From: AWTP1-18 sp036504515
GTDB lineage: Bacteria; Pseudomonadota; Gammaproteobacteria; Burkholderiales; Rhodocyclaceae
NCBI GenBank assembly: GCA_036504515.1
Contig: DASXVA010000009.1
Span: forward strand, 248,001-312,000
Direction of reading: 5' to 3'
Length of the DNA: 64,000 nt
Positions 16,576 to 24,274 of this stretch are shown piece after piece (the first letter of the stretch is position 1; the number at the start of each line of letters is the position of its first letter). The position numbers were made by a program, and so were the translations under genes. Under the pieces are notes generated by a model. It did no database searches. It worked only from the letters and a program-made list of their open reading frames with translations, and was not told the DNA's origin.

Positions 16576-17251
16576 TGCCGTGCTGTCATGCCAGGGCTTG
16601 TCCAAATCCTTCTGGCAGGGAAGCGTCGAAGTACCGGTGTTGAAGAACATCGACTTTTCCCTGAGCCGGGGCGAGTCCGTCGCCATTGTCGGCGCCAGCG
16701 GCTCCGGCAAAAGTACACTCTTGCAGTTGCTCGGGGGGCTGGACCAGCCTTCTACCGGCAGTGTTGATCTGCTGGGCAAGAACCTCTCGAAGATTTCTGA
16801 AAACGAACGGGGCCGTCTGCGGAACGAAAGCCTGGGTTTCGTTTATCAGTTCCATCACCTGCTACCGGAGTTTTCCGCCCTGGAAAACGTCGTGATGCCG
16901 CTATTGATCCGCCGCATGGCCAAGGCCGAGGCGGAAGAACGGGGCGCAGCCATTCTGGAACGGGTGGGGCTGGCCCATCGCCTGCACCATCGTCCCGGCG
17001 AATTGTCCGGCGGCGAACGCCAGCGTACGGCCATCGCCCGGGCCTTGGTCAATGAACCGGCTTGTTTGTTGGCAGATGAACCTACCGGCAATCTGGACCG
17101 TTACACCGCCCAGAGCGTTTTCGAGTTGATGCTGGGCCTCAATGCCGAGCGCAATGCCGGCTTGGTGGTGGTGACCCACGATCTCGATCTGGCGGCCCTG
17201 GTGTCCCATCGGGTTCATTTGACCGACGGTAGCCTCCAAGCACCTCAGTAA
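16568..17251 (+). CDS. lolD: LolD, lipoprotein-releasing system ATP-binding protein
   Basis: This 227-residue ABC ATPase has Walker A GASGSGKST (42-50), Q-loop region FVYQFHHLLPEFSALENV, signature LSGGERQRTAIARAL, Walker B LLADEPTGNLD and the H-loop VVVTHDLDLA. The FHHLLPEF segment is the LolD-specific contact with the permease. It follows and overlaps lolC. A strong hairpin terminator begins five bases after the stop, closing the two-gene operon. Confidence 0.96.
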   Translation: MSDAVLSCQGLSKSFWQGSVEVPVLKNIDFSLSRGESVAIVGASGSGKSTLLQLLGGLDQPSTGSVDLLGKNLSKISENERGRLRNESLGFVYQFHHLLPEFSALENVVMPLLIRRMAKAEAEERGAAILERVGLAHRLHHRPGELSGGERQRTAIARALVNEPACLLADEPTGNLDRYTAQSVFELMLGLNAERNAGLVVVTHDLDLAALVSHRVHLTDGSLQAPQ

Positions 17252-17255
17252 AACA

Positions 17256-17280
17256 AAACGGGCCCTTGAATGGCCCGTTT
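17256..17280 (+). terminator. intrinsic terminator of lolCD
   Basis: AAACGGGCC (17256-17264), seven-base loop, GGCCCGTTT (17272-17280): nine perfect base pairs with an A-rich left flank and T-rich right end, so it could act in both directions. It starts five bases after the lolD stop. Confidence 0.85.
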
Positions 17281-17377
17281 ACTTGCAACATCGCGGGGCA
17301 AATCGCCCGATTCTGAGATTTCTGTAAGCCGATCACGGGGGTGACATTGCGTTTTTGCGGTTCCCTTTTTGGAGCAT

Positions 17378-17396
17378 TCATACGCTCAGCGTATGA
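17378..17396. repeat. 19-bp palindrome, first of an inverted pair
   Basis: TCATACGCTCAGCGTATGA is a perfect palindrome around one central base. It shares the core TCATACG-N5-CGTATGA with 17490-17507. Flanks also match when the second copy is reversed: TTTTTG, a few bases, ATTCATACG. It lies in the 322-bp gap between the convergent lolD and ftrD genes, which otherwise holds only the lolD terminator and, at its edge, nothing I can assign. Confidence 0.65.
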
Positions 17397-17487
17397 CCGT
17401 GGTTTTTGGGTTGATGGAGTTATTTCGGCCTGGATGGCTTAACGGTGCGGTAATCCGTCAATTTTCAGCAAAATCACGAAAACGTCT

Positions 17488-17508
17488 TTCATACGTAAAA
17501 CGTATGAA
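17488..17508. repeat. 21-bp palindrome, second of an inverted pair
   Basis: TTCATACGT-AAA-ACGTATGAA has perfect nine-base arms. With the palindrome at 17378-17396 it forms an inverted pair about 110 bp apart with matching TTTTTG-containing outer flanks. The two could be ends of a small non-autonomous element, paired protein-binding sites or parts of a small RNA. Confidence 0.65.
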
Positions 17509-17573
17509 TCGGCAAAAACCAAGTCCCGGGAATCGCGCCGATGACTTGGCGACATCACAAAAGATCAGGGTTC

Positions 17574-18953
17574 TTACCAGACAAAAAATACCAAAGACCA
17601 GACGGTGACCATGAGCCCCACCGGAAAGGTCATGCTGATCTGGATGGCGGATCGGCGTGCCCAGCCAAGGCCCGCCTGTTTGCTCAGGCACCAGACCATC
17701 CACAGCGAAGCCAGACTGCCGACCGTCAGCAAAGTGACGCGGAAGTAAGGCAGCCAGCCCAGCCAGATGCCTTCGGCCTTCAGATGGGTGACCGTCAGCA
17801 TCGACAAGCCCAGAATCACGCTGGCGGCTGCCAGGGGTGCCAGGGCCAGGGTGAAGCGCTGCCAAGATAAGGCCGCGTGCTTTGCGAGACGGCTGGACAA
17901 TAGCGGTGCCAGCAGTAGCAGGCTGCCGAGCAGAAAGCCGCCGCCGAGCAGGTAGCCCAGGATCAAGGCACCGTCCAGCCAGGTGAACAGATCGTTGGCT
18001 TCAGGGTAGTGCGTCAGCATCCACCAGGGCACGTCGCTGTCCAGCAGGGCGAACTGGTTCTTCTCCACCAGCCAGTCGGCCACGGCCAGTTTGATGGACA
18101 ACAGCCAGGGGCTGAGGGTCCATTGGAAGGCGGCCGTGGCAACGCCCAGCACACCGTAGGTCAGGGTCAGTGCGTCGGGGGTGCGGGCCGGATTATGGAA
18201 ATCCAGCACTTCGGAAAAAGGCGAGCGGGCGGAATAGGCCACGGCATCCCGCTGGCCGGCACAGCGGCCGCAGGAATGGCACTCCGAAGCGCTGGTCATG
18301 CGGCGGATATCCAGCAGGGGGGCACAGTTGACCGGTTCGAATTCACCGGTATGGCGTTCCCAGGCGGCCCGGTCCACCTTGTAATGCAGGGGAGCAATTT
18401 TGGCCAGGACGGCGAAGACGCCGGAGGCCGGACACAGATAGCGGCACCAGATGCGCTTTTCACGGCCATAGAGCAGGCCGATGGCAATGGCGGCAATGGT
18501 GGAGCCCCCCAGGACCAGCAGCGCCGCTTCCGGGTACTCATAAACGCTGACCAGTTGTCCGTACACCGTGGTGCAGATGAAGGCGACGAAGGGCCAGCCG
18601 GTCCATTTGAGCCAGTGGGGCAGGGCCTTGCCGCGGCCGTATTTGCTGATCCACTCGGTAATGAAACCTTCCGGGCAGAACATGCCGCACCAGACGCGGC
18701 CCAGGCTCACGGTGGCGATCATTACTCCGGGCCACCACAGGCCCCAGAAACAGAATTGGGCGAACAGCCGCAGGTTGTCCCAGATGTGGGCACCTTCCGG
18801 CGGCAAAGGCAGGAATGCCGGGATGATGACTAGCCCGGCATAAACGATGACGACCAGCCACTGGGCGGCGATGATGGGCAAGCGGTGGCGGCGGAGGAAA
18901 AGGCCGATTTTTTCCACGCGACTATGCGATGCCAGGGGCTGGGCCTGCGTCAT
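17574..18953 (-). CDS. ftrD: FtrD-like membrane polyferredoxin of a ferrous-iron uptake system
   Basis: This 459-residue membrane protein of the NapH/CcoG-like polyferredoxin type has about six hydrophobic segments. Cysteine clusters are C89-GMFC93-PEG, C170-RYLC174-PASG and C225-HSC228-GRC231, consistent with Fe-S clusters. In the FtrABCD system of Bordetella and Brucella, FtrD is thought to pass electrons so that iron oxidised for permeation is reduced again. It is the last gene of the operon, and its ATG overlaps the ftrC stop by one base. Identification rests mainly on the operon partners. Confidence 0.82.
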   Translation of the reverse strand: MTQAQPLASHSRVEKIGLFLRRHRLPIIAAQWLVVIVYAGLVIIPAFLPLPPEGAHIWDNLRLFAQFCFWGLWWPGVMIATVSLGRVWCGMFCPEGFITEWISKYGRGKALPHWLKWTGWPFVAFICTTVYGQLVSVYEYPEAALLVLGGSTIAAIAIGLLYGREKRIWCRYLCPASGVFAVLAKIAPLHYKVDRAAWERHTGEFEPVNCAPLLDIRRMTSASECHSCGRCAGQRDAVAYSARSPFSEVLDFHNPARTPDALTLTYGVLGVATAAFQWTLSPWLLSIKLAVADWLVEKNQFALLDSDVPWWMLTHYPEANDLFTWLDGALILGYLLGGGFLLGSLLLLAPLLSSRLAKHAALSWQRFTLALAPLAAASVILGLSMLTVTHLKAEGIWLGWLPYFRVTLLTVGSLASLWMVWCLSKQAGLGWARRSAIQISMTFPVGLMVTVWSLVFFVW

Positions 18954-19750
18954 TATGATTTCTTCCGGTAGATGAAAATGACCGTCGCCCAGTAGGCGGC
19001 CCAGACCAGCAAAGTGCTAAGGGCCGGGCGGGCGCGATAGCCGGAAAAGTCGGCGACTAGCTTGCCTGCTGTGGTGGTGTCATCGATCAACAAGGACGTG
19101 TCCCACACGGGGTCCAGCAATGCCGGTAACCAGTTGCTGCCGATCATCCGATCCACGGCGGAAACCAGCAGGGCCGAGGCGAGGATCAAGAGCAGGATGG
19201 CAGACAGGCGCAGCAGTAGCCCGATATTCAGCCGGGCCAGACTCTTGGCTGCCAGCCAGGCTGTGGCGGCGGCGCCGACAAAACCGGCAGCGGCACCGAT
19301 AGCCAGGGTGCCCAAATCACCGCCCTGAGCCAGACCGTAGAGAAAGATCACCGTTTCGGCGCCTTCCCGGGCCACGGCCAGCATGGCAACGACGGCCACA
19401 CCCCAGAATCCGGAACGTTCGGCGGCAGAGGACAGCTCGGCATGGAGCTTGGATTTCATTTGCCGGCCGTGCTTTTTCATCCACAGCACCATCTGCGTAA
19501 TCAGGCCGGCCGCTACGAACAGAGTGCCGGTCTGGAAGGCTTCCAGGGCATTGCCGGTCAATTCGTCCTGCACGCTGAGCAGGGCCCAGCCCAACAAAAC
19601 AGCAAGCCCTGCACCGGCGGCGAGGCCGATGAACAGGGCTTGTTTGCCGCGGCCTGTATCGTCGTTGGCTTTGAGCCAAGCGTAGAGGATGCCGGCAATG
19701 AGAAAGGCTTCAAGACTCTCTCGCCAGACGACAAATAAGGCATTACCCAT
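18953..19750 (-). CDS. ftrC: FTR1-family iron permease (FtrC/EfeU-like)
   Basis: This 265-residue protein has seven predicted membrane segments. The two iron-binding REXXE motifs of FTR1 permeases are present: R10-ESLE14 near the N-terminus and R128-EGAE132 mid-protein. The family moves Fe3+ produced by a coupled oxidase through the inner membrane. It is flanked by a cupredoxin (FtrB-like) and a polyferredoxin (FtrD-like), fixing it as the permease of a P19/Ftr-type ferrous-iron importer. It lies 12 bp after ftrB. Confidence 0.9.
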   Translation of the reverse strand: MGNALFVVWRESLEAFLIAGILYAWLKANDDTGRGKQALFIGLAAGAGLAVLLGWALLSVQDELTGNALEAFQTGTLFVAAGLITQMVLWMKKHGRQMKSKLHAELSSAAERSGFWGVAVVAMLAVAREGAETVIFLYGLAQGGDLGTLAIGAAAGFVGAAATAWLAAKSLARLNIGLLLRLSAILLLILASALLVSAVDRMIGSNWLPALLDPVWDTSLLIDDTTTAGKLVADFSGYRARPALSTLLVWAAYWATVIFIYRKKS

Positions 19751-19762
19751 GGTGCGCTCCGA

Positions 19763-20095
19763 TTACTTGGCGATGATCCGGCCTTGACCGGTTTCAGGAT
19801 GGAAGTCGTCAAAAAATTTGTAGGTACCCGGTTTCATCGGAAAGAAAACCAGGCTGCGGGTGACGCCTGGAGCCAGTACCAGTTCTTTTTTCAGTTCAAG
19901 ACTCTCGAATTCCGTGGCCCCTGGACCTTCATTTTTCACTTCCAGCCGGAACCTTGTGTTGGCCGGAACTTCCACCGTTTCGGGTATGAAGTGACCGTTT
20001 TTCATCAAGAGCTGAAAAGTCGGCAGGTCGTCAGCCAGGGCATAGCCTGACGAGAGAAGAAAACCGATGACCACGGAAAAGAGAGCGTTTTTCAT
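19763..20095 (-). CDS. ftrB: periplasmic cupredoxin-domain protein, FtrB-like
   Basis: This 110-residue protein has a Sec signal peptide (cleavage probably after ALA21) followed by a single cupredoxin domain. Family pattern residues include the N-terminal beta-strand FQLLMKNGHFIPETVEVPANTRFRLEVKNEG and the C-terminal FFPMKPGTYKFFDDFHPETGQG. In FtrABCD, FtrB is proposed to oxidise Fe2+ for delivery to FtrC. I chose the ATG at 20095, preceded by GAGG, over a longer frame. It lies 7 bp after the porin gene. Confidence 0.85.
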   Translation of the reverse strand: MKNALFSVVIGFLLSSGYALADDLPTFQLLMKNGHFIPETVEVPANTRFRLEVKNEGPGATEFESLELKKELVLAPGVTRSLVFFPMKPGTYKFFDDFHPETGQGRIIAK

Positions 20096-20102
20096 AAGGA
20101 CC

Positions 20103-21578
20103 TCAATAAGCGATATTCGCCCGCAGGGCAAAGACCTTCACCGTTTTCGCTTGCGAATTGCCGCCGGCATTACTTATGTACTGGAAGTCAGGCGACAGTT
20201 CGAACTGGGGCGACATACGGTAACGGTAGTAAAGCTCCGTAACCTTTTCTGCCCCCTGCGGCGTAAAGGTGTAGGCGGCTTGGGTTTTACTACCGTCCAG
20301 CCAGGATGTGGCCGTCGTGGTGCGATAGCCCTTGCCGGACTGCAGCCAGGCGGTAGCGACACCGATCGAATCGGCACCGCGGCTCCAATAGCTGCCGGAG
20401 AACTCGGCCCCCACGGTGAATGCCTGGTTGAACTTCAGCTCTCCCTTGACCATCTTGCCGTAACGGGTAAACACATTGACGCCGTCACCGACGCGCTGAT
20501 CGATGGAGATGCCAACACCGGTGTGGCGGGCCTGGGTGTCGTTGTAGTCAGTACCCTGACTGCGATTCCACACATAGGCGCGGTAGTTACCGTTCAGGCC
20601 GCCGAAGAGCTTGAGTTGCTGCTCAGCCTGGAGCATGACCAGGGGCGAAGACAGGCTGCGCTGGTAGTTGGCGCCCTTACTGCCGGCACCGAAGATACCC
20701 AGGGACAGTTTCCAGGGTTGTGTCTTGTCAAAGAAGTTGCGGTAGGCGGTAATGAAGCCGGGCTGGAAGCCGTTGGCATCAACACCCACTTCACCCCCCG
20801 CGTCCAGCAAGGGATTGTGGACAAAGACTGAACTCAGGAATTGCTTGGATTCATCACCTGCCGCAGCGTTTTGGTCGAAGAAGCCGAAGATGTCCATCTT
20901 GCCGAAGGTCAGCTCCAGGGTTTCCCGGGAGTAGGGTTTGAAGCCGCCGTAGGGTAGGGGGATCGCGGCCTGATACCAAGCTTGACCGAGGATGGCCACC
21001 GAGTTGTCGGGGTCAAGACCGGAGGCGCGGAAAGCCATGGCGTTGGGGGCGCTGGCGAAGTTGCCCAAGTTGGTGAAGGCGCTGTTGAGGCCCTGGCCCT
21101 GGCCGAAGCGGATATGGGCGAACAACTTGTGCTCAATATCGCTGATGGGTTTCAAGGGCAGTTCAACAGACATGTCAGCCCGGTAGTTGAGCTGGCTGAC
21201 ACCATTCTCGACTCCCCGGGGCAGGCCTCGGGCCGTCTGGGCCACGGTGGTCAGGGAAGCGCCGACCTTGATGCCGTCGAAGGATTCGGCAATCTTGGCC
21301 GCTTTCTTCATATTGAGGGCGTCTTTTTCAACGGCCTTCAAACGCACGGTCAGATCAGGCTCGTCCTCTGACAAGCGGGGGCTGTCGAGGCCGAGAGCAA
21401 CTTTTTCGTTTTCACTTTTGAGGGCTTTGACTTCTTTTTCCAGTTCGTTGTTGCGGGCCTCAAGCTTGTCCAGCCGATTCATCAACTTTTCCAGCAGGGC
21501 CGCATCCGGCTGTACGGCTGCAACGGGCAGGGCTAAGCCCGCTGCAACGAAGGCAGCGGTTAGTTTGGATACTTTCAT
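20103..21578 (-). CDS. outer-membrane porin-like protein within the ftr operon
   Basis: The product is 491 residues. A signal peptide (about 1-21) is followed by a coiled coil at roughly 25-60 (LLEKLMNRLDKLEARNNELEKEVKALK), then a long alternating-hydrophobicity beta-barrel ending in ALRANIAY with a C-terminal aromatic residue, as outer-membrane proteins require. It resembles OprB/carbohydrate-selective or S-layer-homology-type porins with an N-terminal periplasmic coiled coil. It sits between ftrA and ftrB, separated by only 2 and 7 bp, so it is part of the operon. A role as the outer-membrane entry route for the metal is inferred. Confidence 0.8.
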   Translation of the reverse strand: MKVSKLTAAFVAAGLALPVAAVQPDAALLEKLMNRLDKLEARNNELEKEVKALKSENEKVALGLDSPRLSEDEPDLTVRLKAVEKDALNMKKAAKIAESFDGIKVGASLTTVAQTARGLPRGVENGVSQLNYRADMSVELPLKPISDIEHKLFAHIRFGQGQGLNSAFTNLGNFASAPNAMAFRASGLDPDNSVAILGQAWYQAAIPLPYGGFKPYSRETLELTFGKMDIFGFFDQNAAAGDESKQFLSSVFVHNPLLDAGGEVGVDANGFQPGFITAYRNFFDKTQPWKLSLGIFGAGSKGANYQRSLSSPLVMLQAEQQLKLFGGLNGNYRAYVWNRSQGTDYNDTQARHTGVGISIDQRVGDGVNVFTRYGKMVKGELKFNQAFTVGAEFSGSYWSRGADSIGVATAWLQSGKGYRTTTATSWLDGSKTQAAYTFTPQGAEKVTELYYRYRMSPQFELSPDFQYISNAGGNSQAKTVKVFALRANIAY

Positions 21579-21580
21579 GA

Positions 21581-22126
21581 TCAGTACCCGCCTTTTTTAC
21601 CAATGCCGACGTAGGTGAATTCATATTCAACATCGAAGGCTTTGAACCAGGGGCGAACACCTGTAGCGCGGTCGGTGTGGCGACCGAAATGGGAATGCTT
21701 GTTTTCCGACGGGGGCAGAACGGTGAACTTCACCTTGTACTTGCCGGGGCCGGCCAGTTTGACGTTGTCGCCGTAGTGGGGGCCATCGTTGGCCACCATG
21801 GGCATGAAATCGCCGGCTACCTTGAAGTCGCCACCAATTTTGGAGACTTCAAATTTGATGACCAGATAGGGCATCCAGGCTCCTTCTTCAAAGCCATTGG
21901 GGTTATTGGCCAGGGCGTGGATGTCGGCTTCAAGGTGGATATCGGATTCGGCGGCTTTGCGCATCATGCCGTCCGGTTCCATTTCGATGGGCTGCAGATA
22001 GACAGCAGCTACTTCCATTCCGGCCCGTTGCTGGGGCACGCCAATGGGGTATTCAATCGCAAATGCGGGGGCGGACAGGGCTGCAGTAAAGGCAACAACA
22101 GAGATAATCTTGCTGATCGGCGACAT
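21581..22126 (-). CDS. ftrA: P19/FtrA-type periplasmic iron-binding protein
   Basis: This 181-residue protein has a signal peptide ending at AFA-IEYPIG. The mature part contains the metal-binding residues of the P19/Tp34/FetP family: Met and Glu in GMEVAAVYLQPIEMEPDGMM, His in DIHLEADIHAL and HYGD, and the His-rich KHSHFGRHTD. These proteins bind Cu/Fe in the periplasm and feed an FTR1 permease. The start at 22126 is backed by GGGAG. It is the first gene of ftrA-porin-ftrB-ftrC-ftrD and lies about 220 bp from a Fur-box-like dyad. Confidence 0.9.
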   Translation of the reverse strand: MSPISKIISVVAFTAALSAPAFAIEYPIGVPQQRAGMEVAAVYLQPIEMEPDGMMRKAAESDIHLEADIHALANNPNGFEEGAWMPYLVIKFEVSKIGGDFKVAGDFMPMVANDGPHYGDNVKLAGPGKYKVKFTVLPPSENKHSHFGRHTDRATGVRPWFKAFDVEYEFTYVGIGKKGGY

Positions 22127-22346
22127 GATTTGTGACTCCCTAAATCTCTGGCTGGCTGATCGCAAGGCTTACTTCCTGCTGCATGGACAGGACGATTGGC
22201 TGGCTTGAGTGGTTGCGTTAATTGACTCCGCAGTTCAGTGGTTTAGTGGCCATCACGCGATGAGACCCGCCAATCCGCCTTGTTACAAAGTCAAGCGACT
22301 CGAACTGTTCCGCCTCTAAATCGAGATGGAGCAGTTTCATTGTAAC

Positions 22347-22365
22347 AATAAGAATGGTTCTTATT
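22347..22365 (-). promoter_or_regulatory. Fur-box-like operator upstream of ftrA
   Basis: AATAAGAATGGTTCTTATT is a perfect 8-3-8 dyad resembling the Fur 19-mer GATAATGATAATCATTATC in symmetry and AT pattern. It lies in the 298-bp gap between the GST stop and the ftrA start and so faces only the iron operon. It is about 220 bp upstream of the start codon, which implies a long leader or a second promoter. A TTGACT hexamer lies between them near 22290. Confidence 0.6.
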
Positions 22366-22424
22366 AAGAATTGACTGCGGATTATGTTGCTAGTGTGGTG
22401 TCGCCGACACTACTTGCTGTGAGT

Positions 22425-23045
22425 TCAGCGGTAGCCTTCTTCGAGCAAGACCCGCTTGACCACAGGGCGGGCAAGCATGCGCTGGTAGTGGGCGCGGCAA
22501 TTTGGCGGCAGATCCATCTTTAGCTTGTCAGCCCAGAATTCCACATAGAACAAGGCTGCATCGGCAATGGAAAAGGTGCCAAGGGCGTATTCCTTACCTT
22601 CCAGCAGTCCATCGACCACCGAAAATCCCTTCGCCACGATCTCTTCACCCCGGGCTTTGACCGCAGCGTGATCCGCTTCGTTTGAGGTGAATTTATCGGT
22701 GGTGAAGATGCGGGCAAAGCCCTGGCCGTGGAGGGTGCCCACAGCGAAGTCCATGATTTCTATGGCACGGCTTTCCCCTTCGGGGCTCTCCGGCAGCAGT
22801 TTGGCCCGAGGGTGAGTGCGGGCCAACCACCAGGCAATGGCCTGGAATTCCGTCAGAGATGTGCCGTCATCCCGGACCAGGGTCGGAATGGTGGATTTGG
22901 GGTTGATCGACAGATAGTTGGGCTTGTACTGGTCGCCGGCCATCAGGTTGACGATGTATACCTCGAACACGCACTCCAGTTCTTCCAGCAGGATATGTAT
23001 CCCGGTGGAACAGGAGCCTGGGGTCATGTAGAACTTCATGGGCAT
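22425..23045 (-). CDS. glutathione S-transferase family protein
   Basis: This 206-residue protein has a thioredoxin-fold N-terminal domain (KFYMTPGSCSTGIHILLEELE, the Ser/Cys-containing catalytic region of beta-class GSTs; then INPKSTIPTLVRDDGTSLTEFQAI with the cis-Pro and glutathione-binding TE motif). An all-helical C-terminal domain ends with FSIADAALFYVEFWADKL. No specific substrate can be assigned. The ATG at 23045 or the one two codons later are equally possible. It lies 14 bp after the K+ channel gene on the same strand. Confidence 0.88.
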   Translation of the reverse strand: MPMKFYMTPGSCSTGIHILLEELECVFEVYIVNLMAGDQYKPNYLSINPKSTIPTLVRDDGTSLTEFQAIAWWLARTHPRAKLLPESPEGESRAIEIMDFAVGTLHGQGFARIFTTDKFTSNEADHAAVKARGEEIVAKGFSVVDGLLEGKEYALGTFSIADAALFYVEFWADKLKMDLPPNCRAHYQRMLARPVVKRVLLEEGYR

Positions 23046-23059
23046 GGGGTTGAACCGGT

Positions 23060-24142
23060 TTATTCCGTACTCTCGTCATCAATCACCGGCAACAGTGCGG
23101 CCTCGATTTCCTGTCGTCCTTGGGGGGAGGCCATGGCAATCAGGGTATTGCCGGGAAGAAGCACAAAGTCAGGGGTAGGGTTGAAGGTCCAGTCATCGCC
23201 GGTACGGACGGCCAGCATGATGAAATTGGGGCTTTCCAGGGCAAGGTTTTTGAGCGCGGTAGCTTCAAATTCATTGGGGATCACGACTTCTTCAACGCGC
23301 AACTTGTGTTCCGACCGCAGCATTTCATCCAGGAAGGACACCACCTGGGGCCGGATCATGGCCGAGGCAATACGCATACCGCCGGTAAAGTCGGGAGATA
23401 CCACCGTGTCGGCACCGGCCTTTTTCAGCTTCTCGACATTACGGACTTCATTGCAGCGGGCCACCACGCGGATATGGGGATTGAGCTGTTTGGCGGTGAG
23501 GGTGATCATCAGATTACGGCTGTCGTCGCCGGTAACAGCGAATACCCCGCGAGCGTCAGCGATATAGGCCGATTCCAGCAAGTCGTCATCGCTGGCATCG
23601 CCGGCGAGATAGAGCAGGCTGGAATATTTCTCCTGATTTTCTTCCAGCCGTGCCTCGTCCGGGTCGATGGCGACAAAGTGGCGGTTGGTCTGAACCAACT
23701 CATGGGCAACGTTGCGTCCCACACGGCCAAAGCCGCAAATGATGAAGTGGTTGTGCAGCTTGCGTATCTGCTTTTCCATACGGCGTCTCCGCAGGGTGTA
23801 GTCAAGGTCGCCTTCCAGGAAGAAAACCGAGAAGCTGGTGAAAAGAAAGGTCAGGGTGCCGAAACCACCCAAGGCAACAAAACCGGCAAACAGGCGTTCG
23901 CCGAAGGAATCGATACGTACCATTTCACCGTAACCGACGGTGGTGATGGTAATCAGGGTCATGTAAAACGAGTCTGACCAACTTGCATTGGGCTCCGTTA
24001 AATAACGGAAACCCAGAGTGGCTGTGGCAATCAGGAACAGCAGTACGGCCAGGGAAATGTAGATGCGAACCAGAATGCGGGGCAACTGGTTGTTTCTCGT
24101 CCTGGGATTGATGTGCTCGAAGCGATTGATCCTGGGTTCCAC
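23060..24142 (-). CDS. two-TM potassium channel with TrkA/RCK domain
   Basis: Two membrane helices flank a pore loop with the K+ selectivity filter TVGYG (in TLITITTVGYGEM). A RCK/TrkA-N domain with the Rossmann motif GFGRVG follows, with acidic strand end AIDPDEA and a TrkA-C domain in the last 80 residues. This is the MthK/Kch architecture of ligand-gated K+ channels. The start is uncertain: no in-frame ATG precedes the first helix, so I use the GTG at 24142 (AGGA 11 bases upstream). A TTG at 24244 is the alternative and adds 34 residues with extra cysteines. It is divergent from comEC. Confidence 0.85.
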   Translation of the reverse strand: MEPRINRFEHINPRTRNNQLPRILVRIYISLAVLLFLIATATLGFRYLTEPNASWSDSFYMTLITITTVGYGEMVRIDSFGERLFAGFVALGGFGTLTFLFTSFSVFFLEGDLDYTLRRRRMEKQIRKLHNHFIICGFGRVGRNVAHELVQTNRHFVAIDPDEARLEENQEKYSSLLYLAGDASDDDLLESAYIADARGVFAVTGDDSRNLMITLTAKQLNPHIRVVARCNEVRNVEKLKKAGADTVVSPDFTGGMRIASAMIRPQVVSFLDEMLRSEHKLRVEEVVIPNEFEATALKNLALESPNFIMLAVRTGDDWTFNPTPDFVLLPGNTLIAMASPQGRQEIEAALLPVIDDESTE

Positions 24143-24274
24143 GTCTGGATGATTCCTGCTGTTCTGATGCGCCTCTGAGAGTATGTCCGGCTTGCCACCA
24201 CACCGCTGACAGGGCCAAACCAGAGTGTAACCGGCAATGCCCAATCGAGGTGCAGCCCCACTACAATTCCGTTA

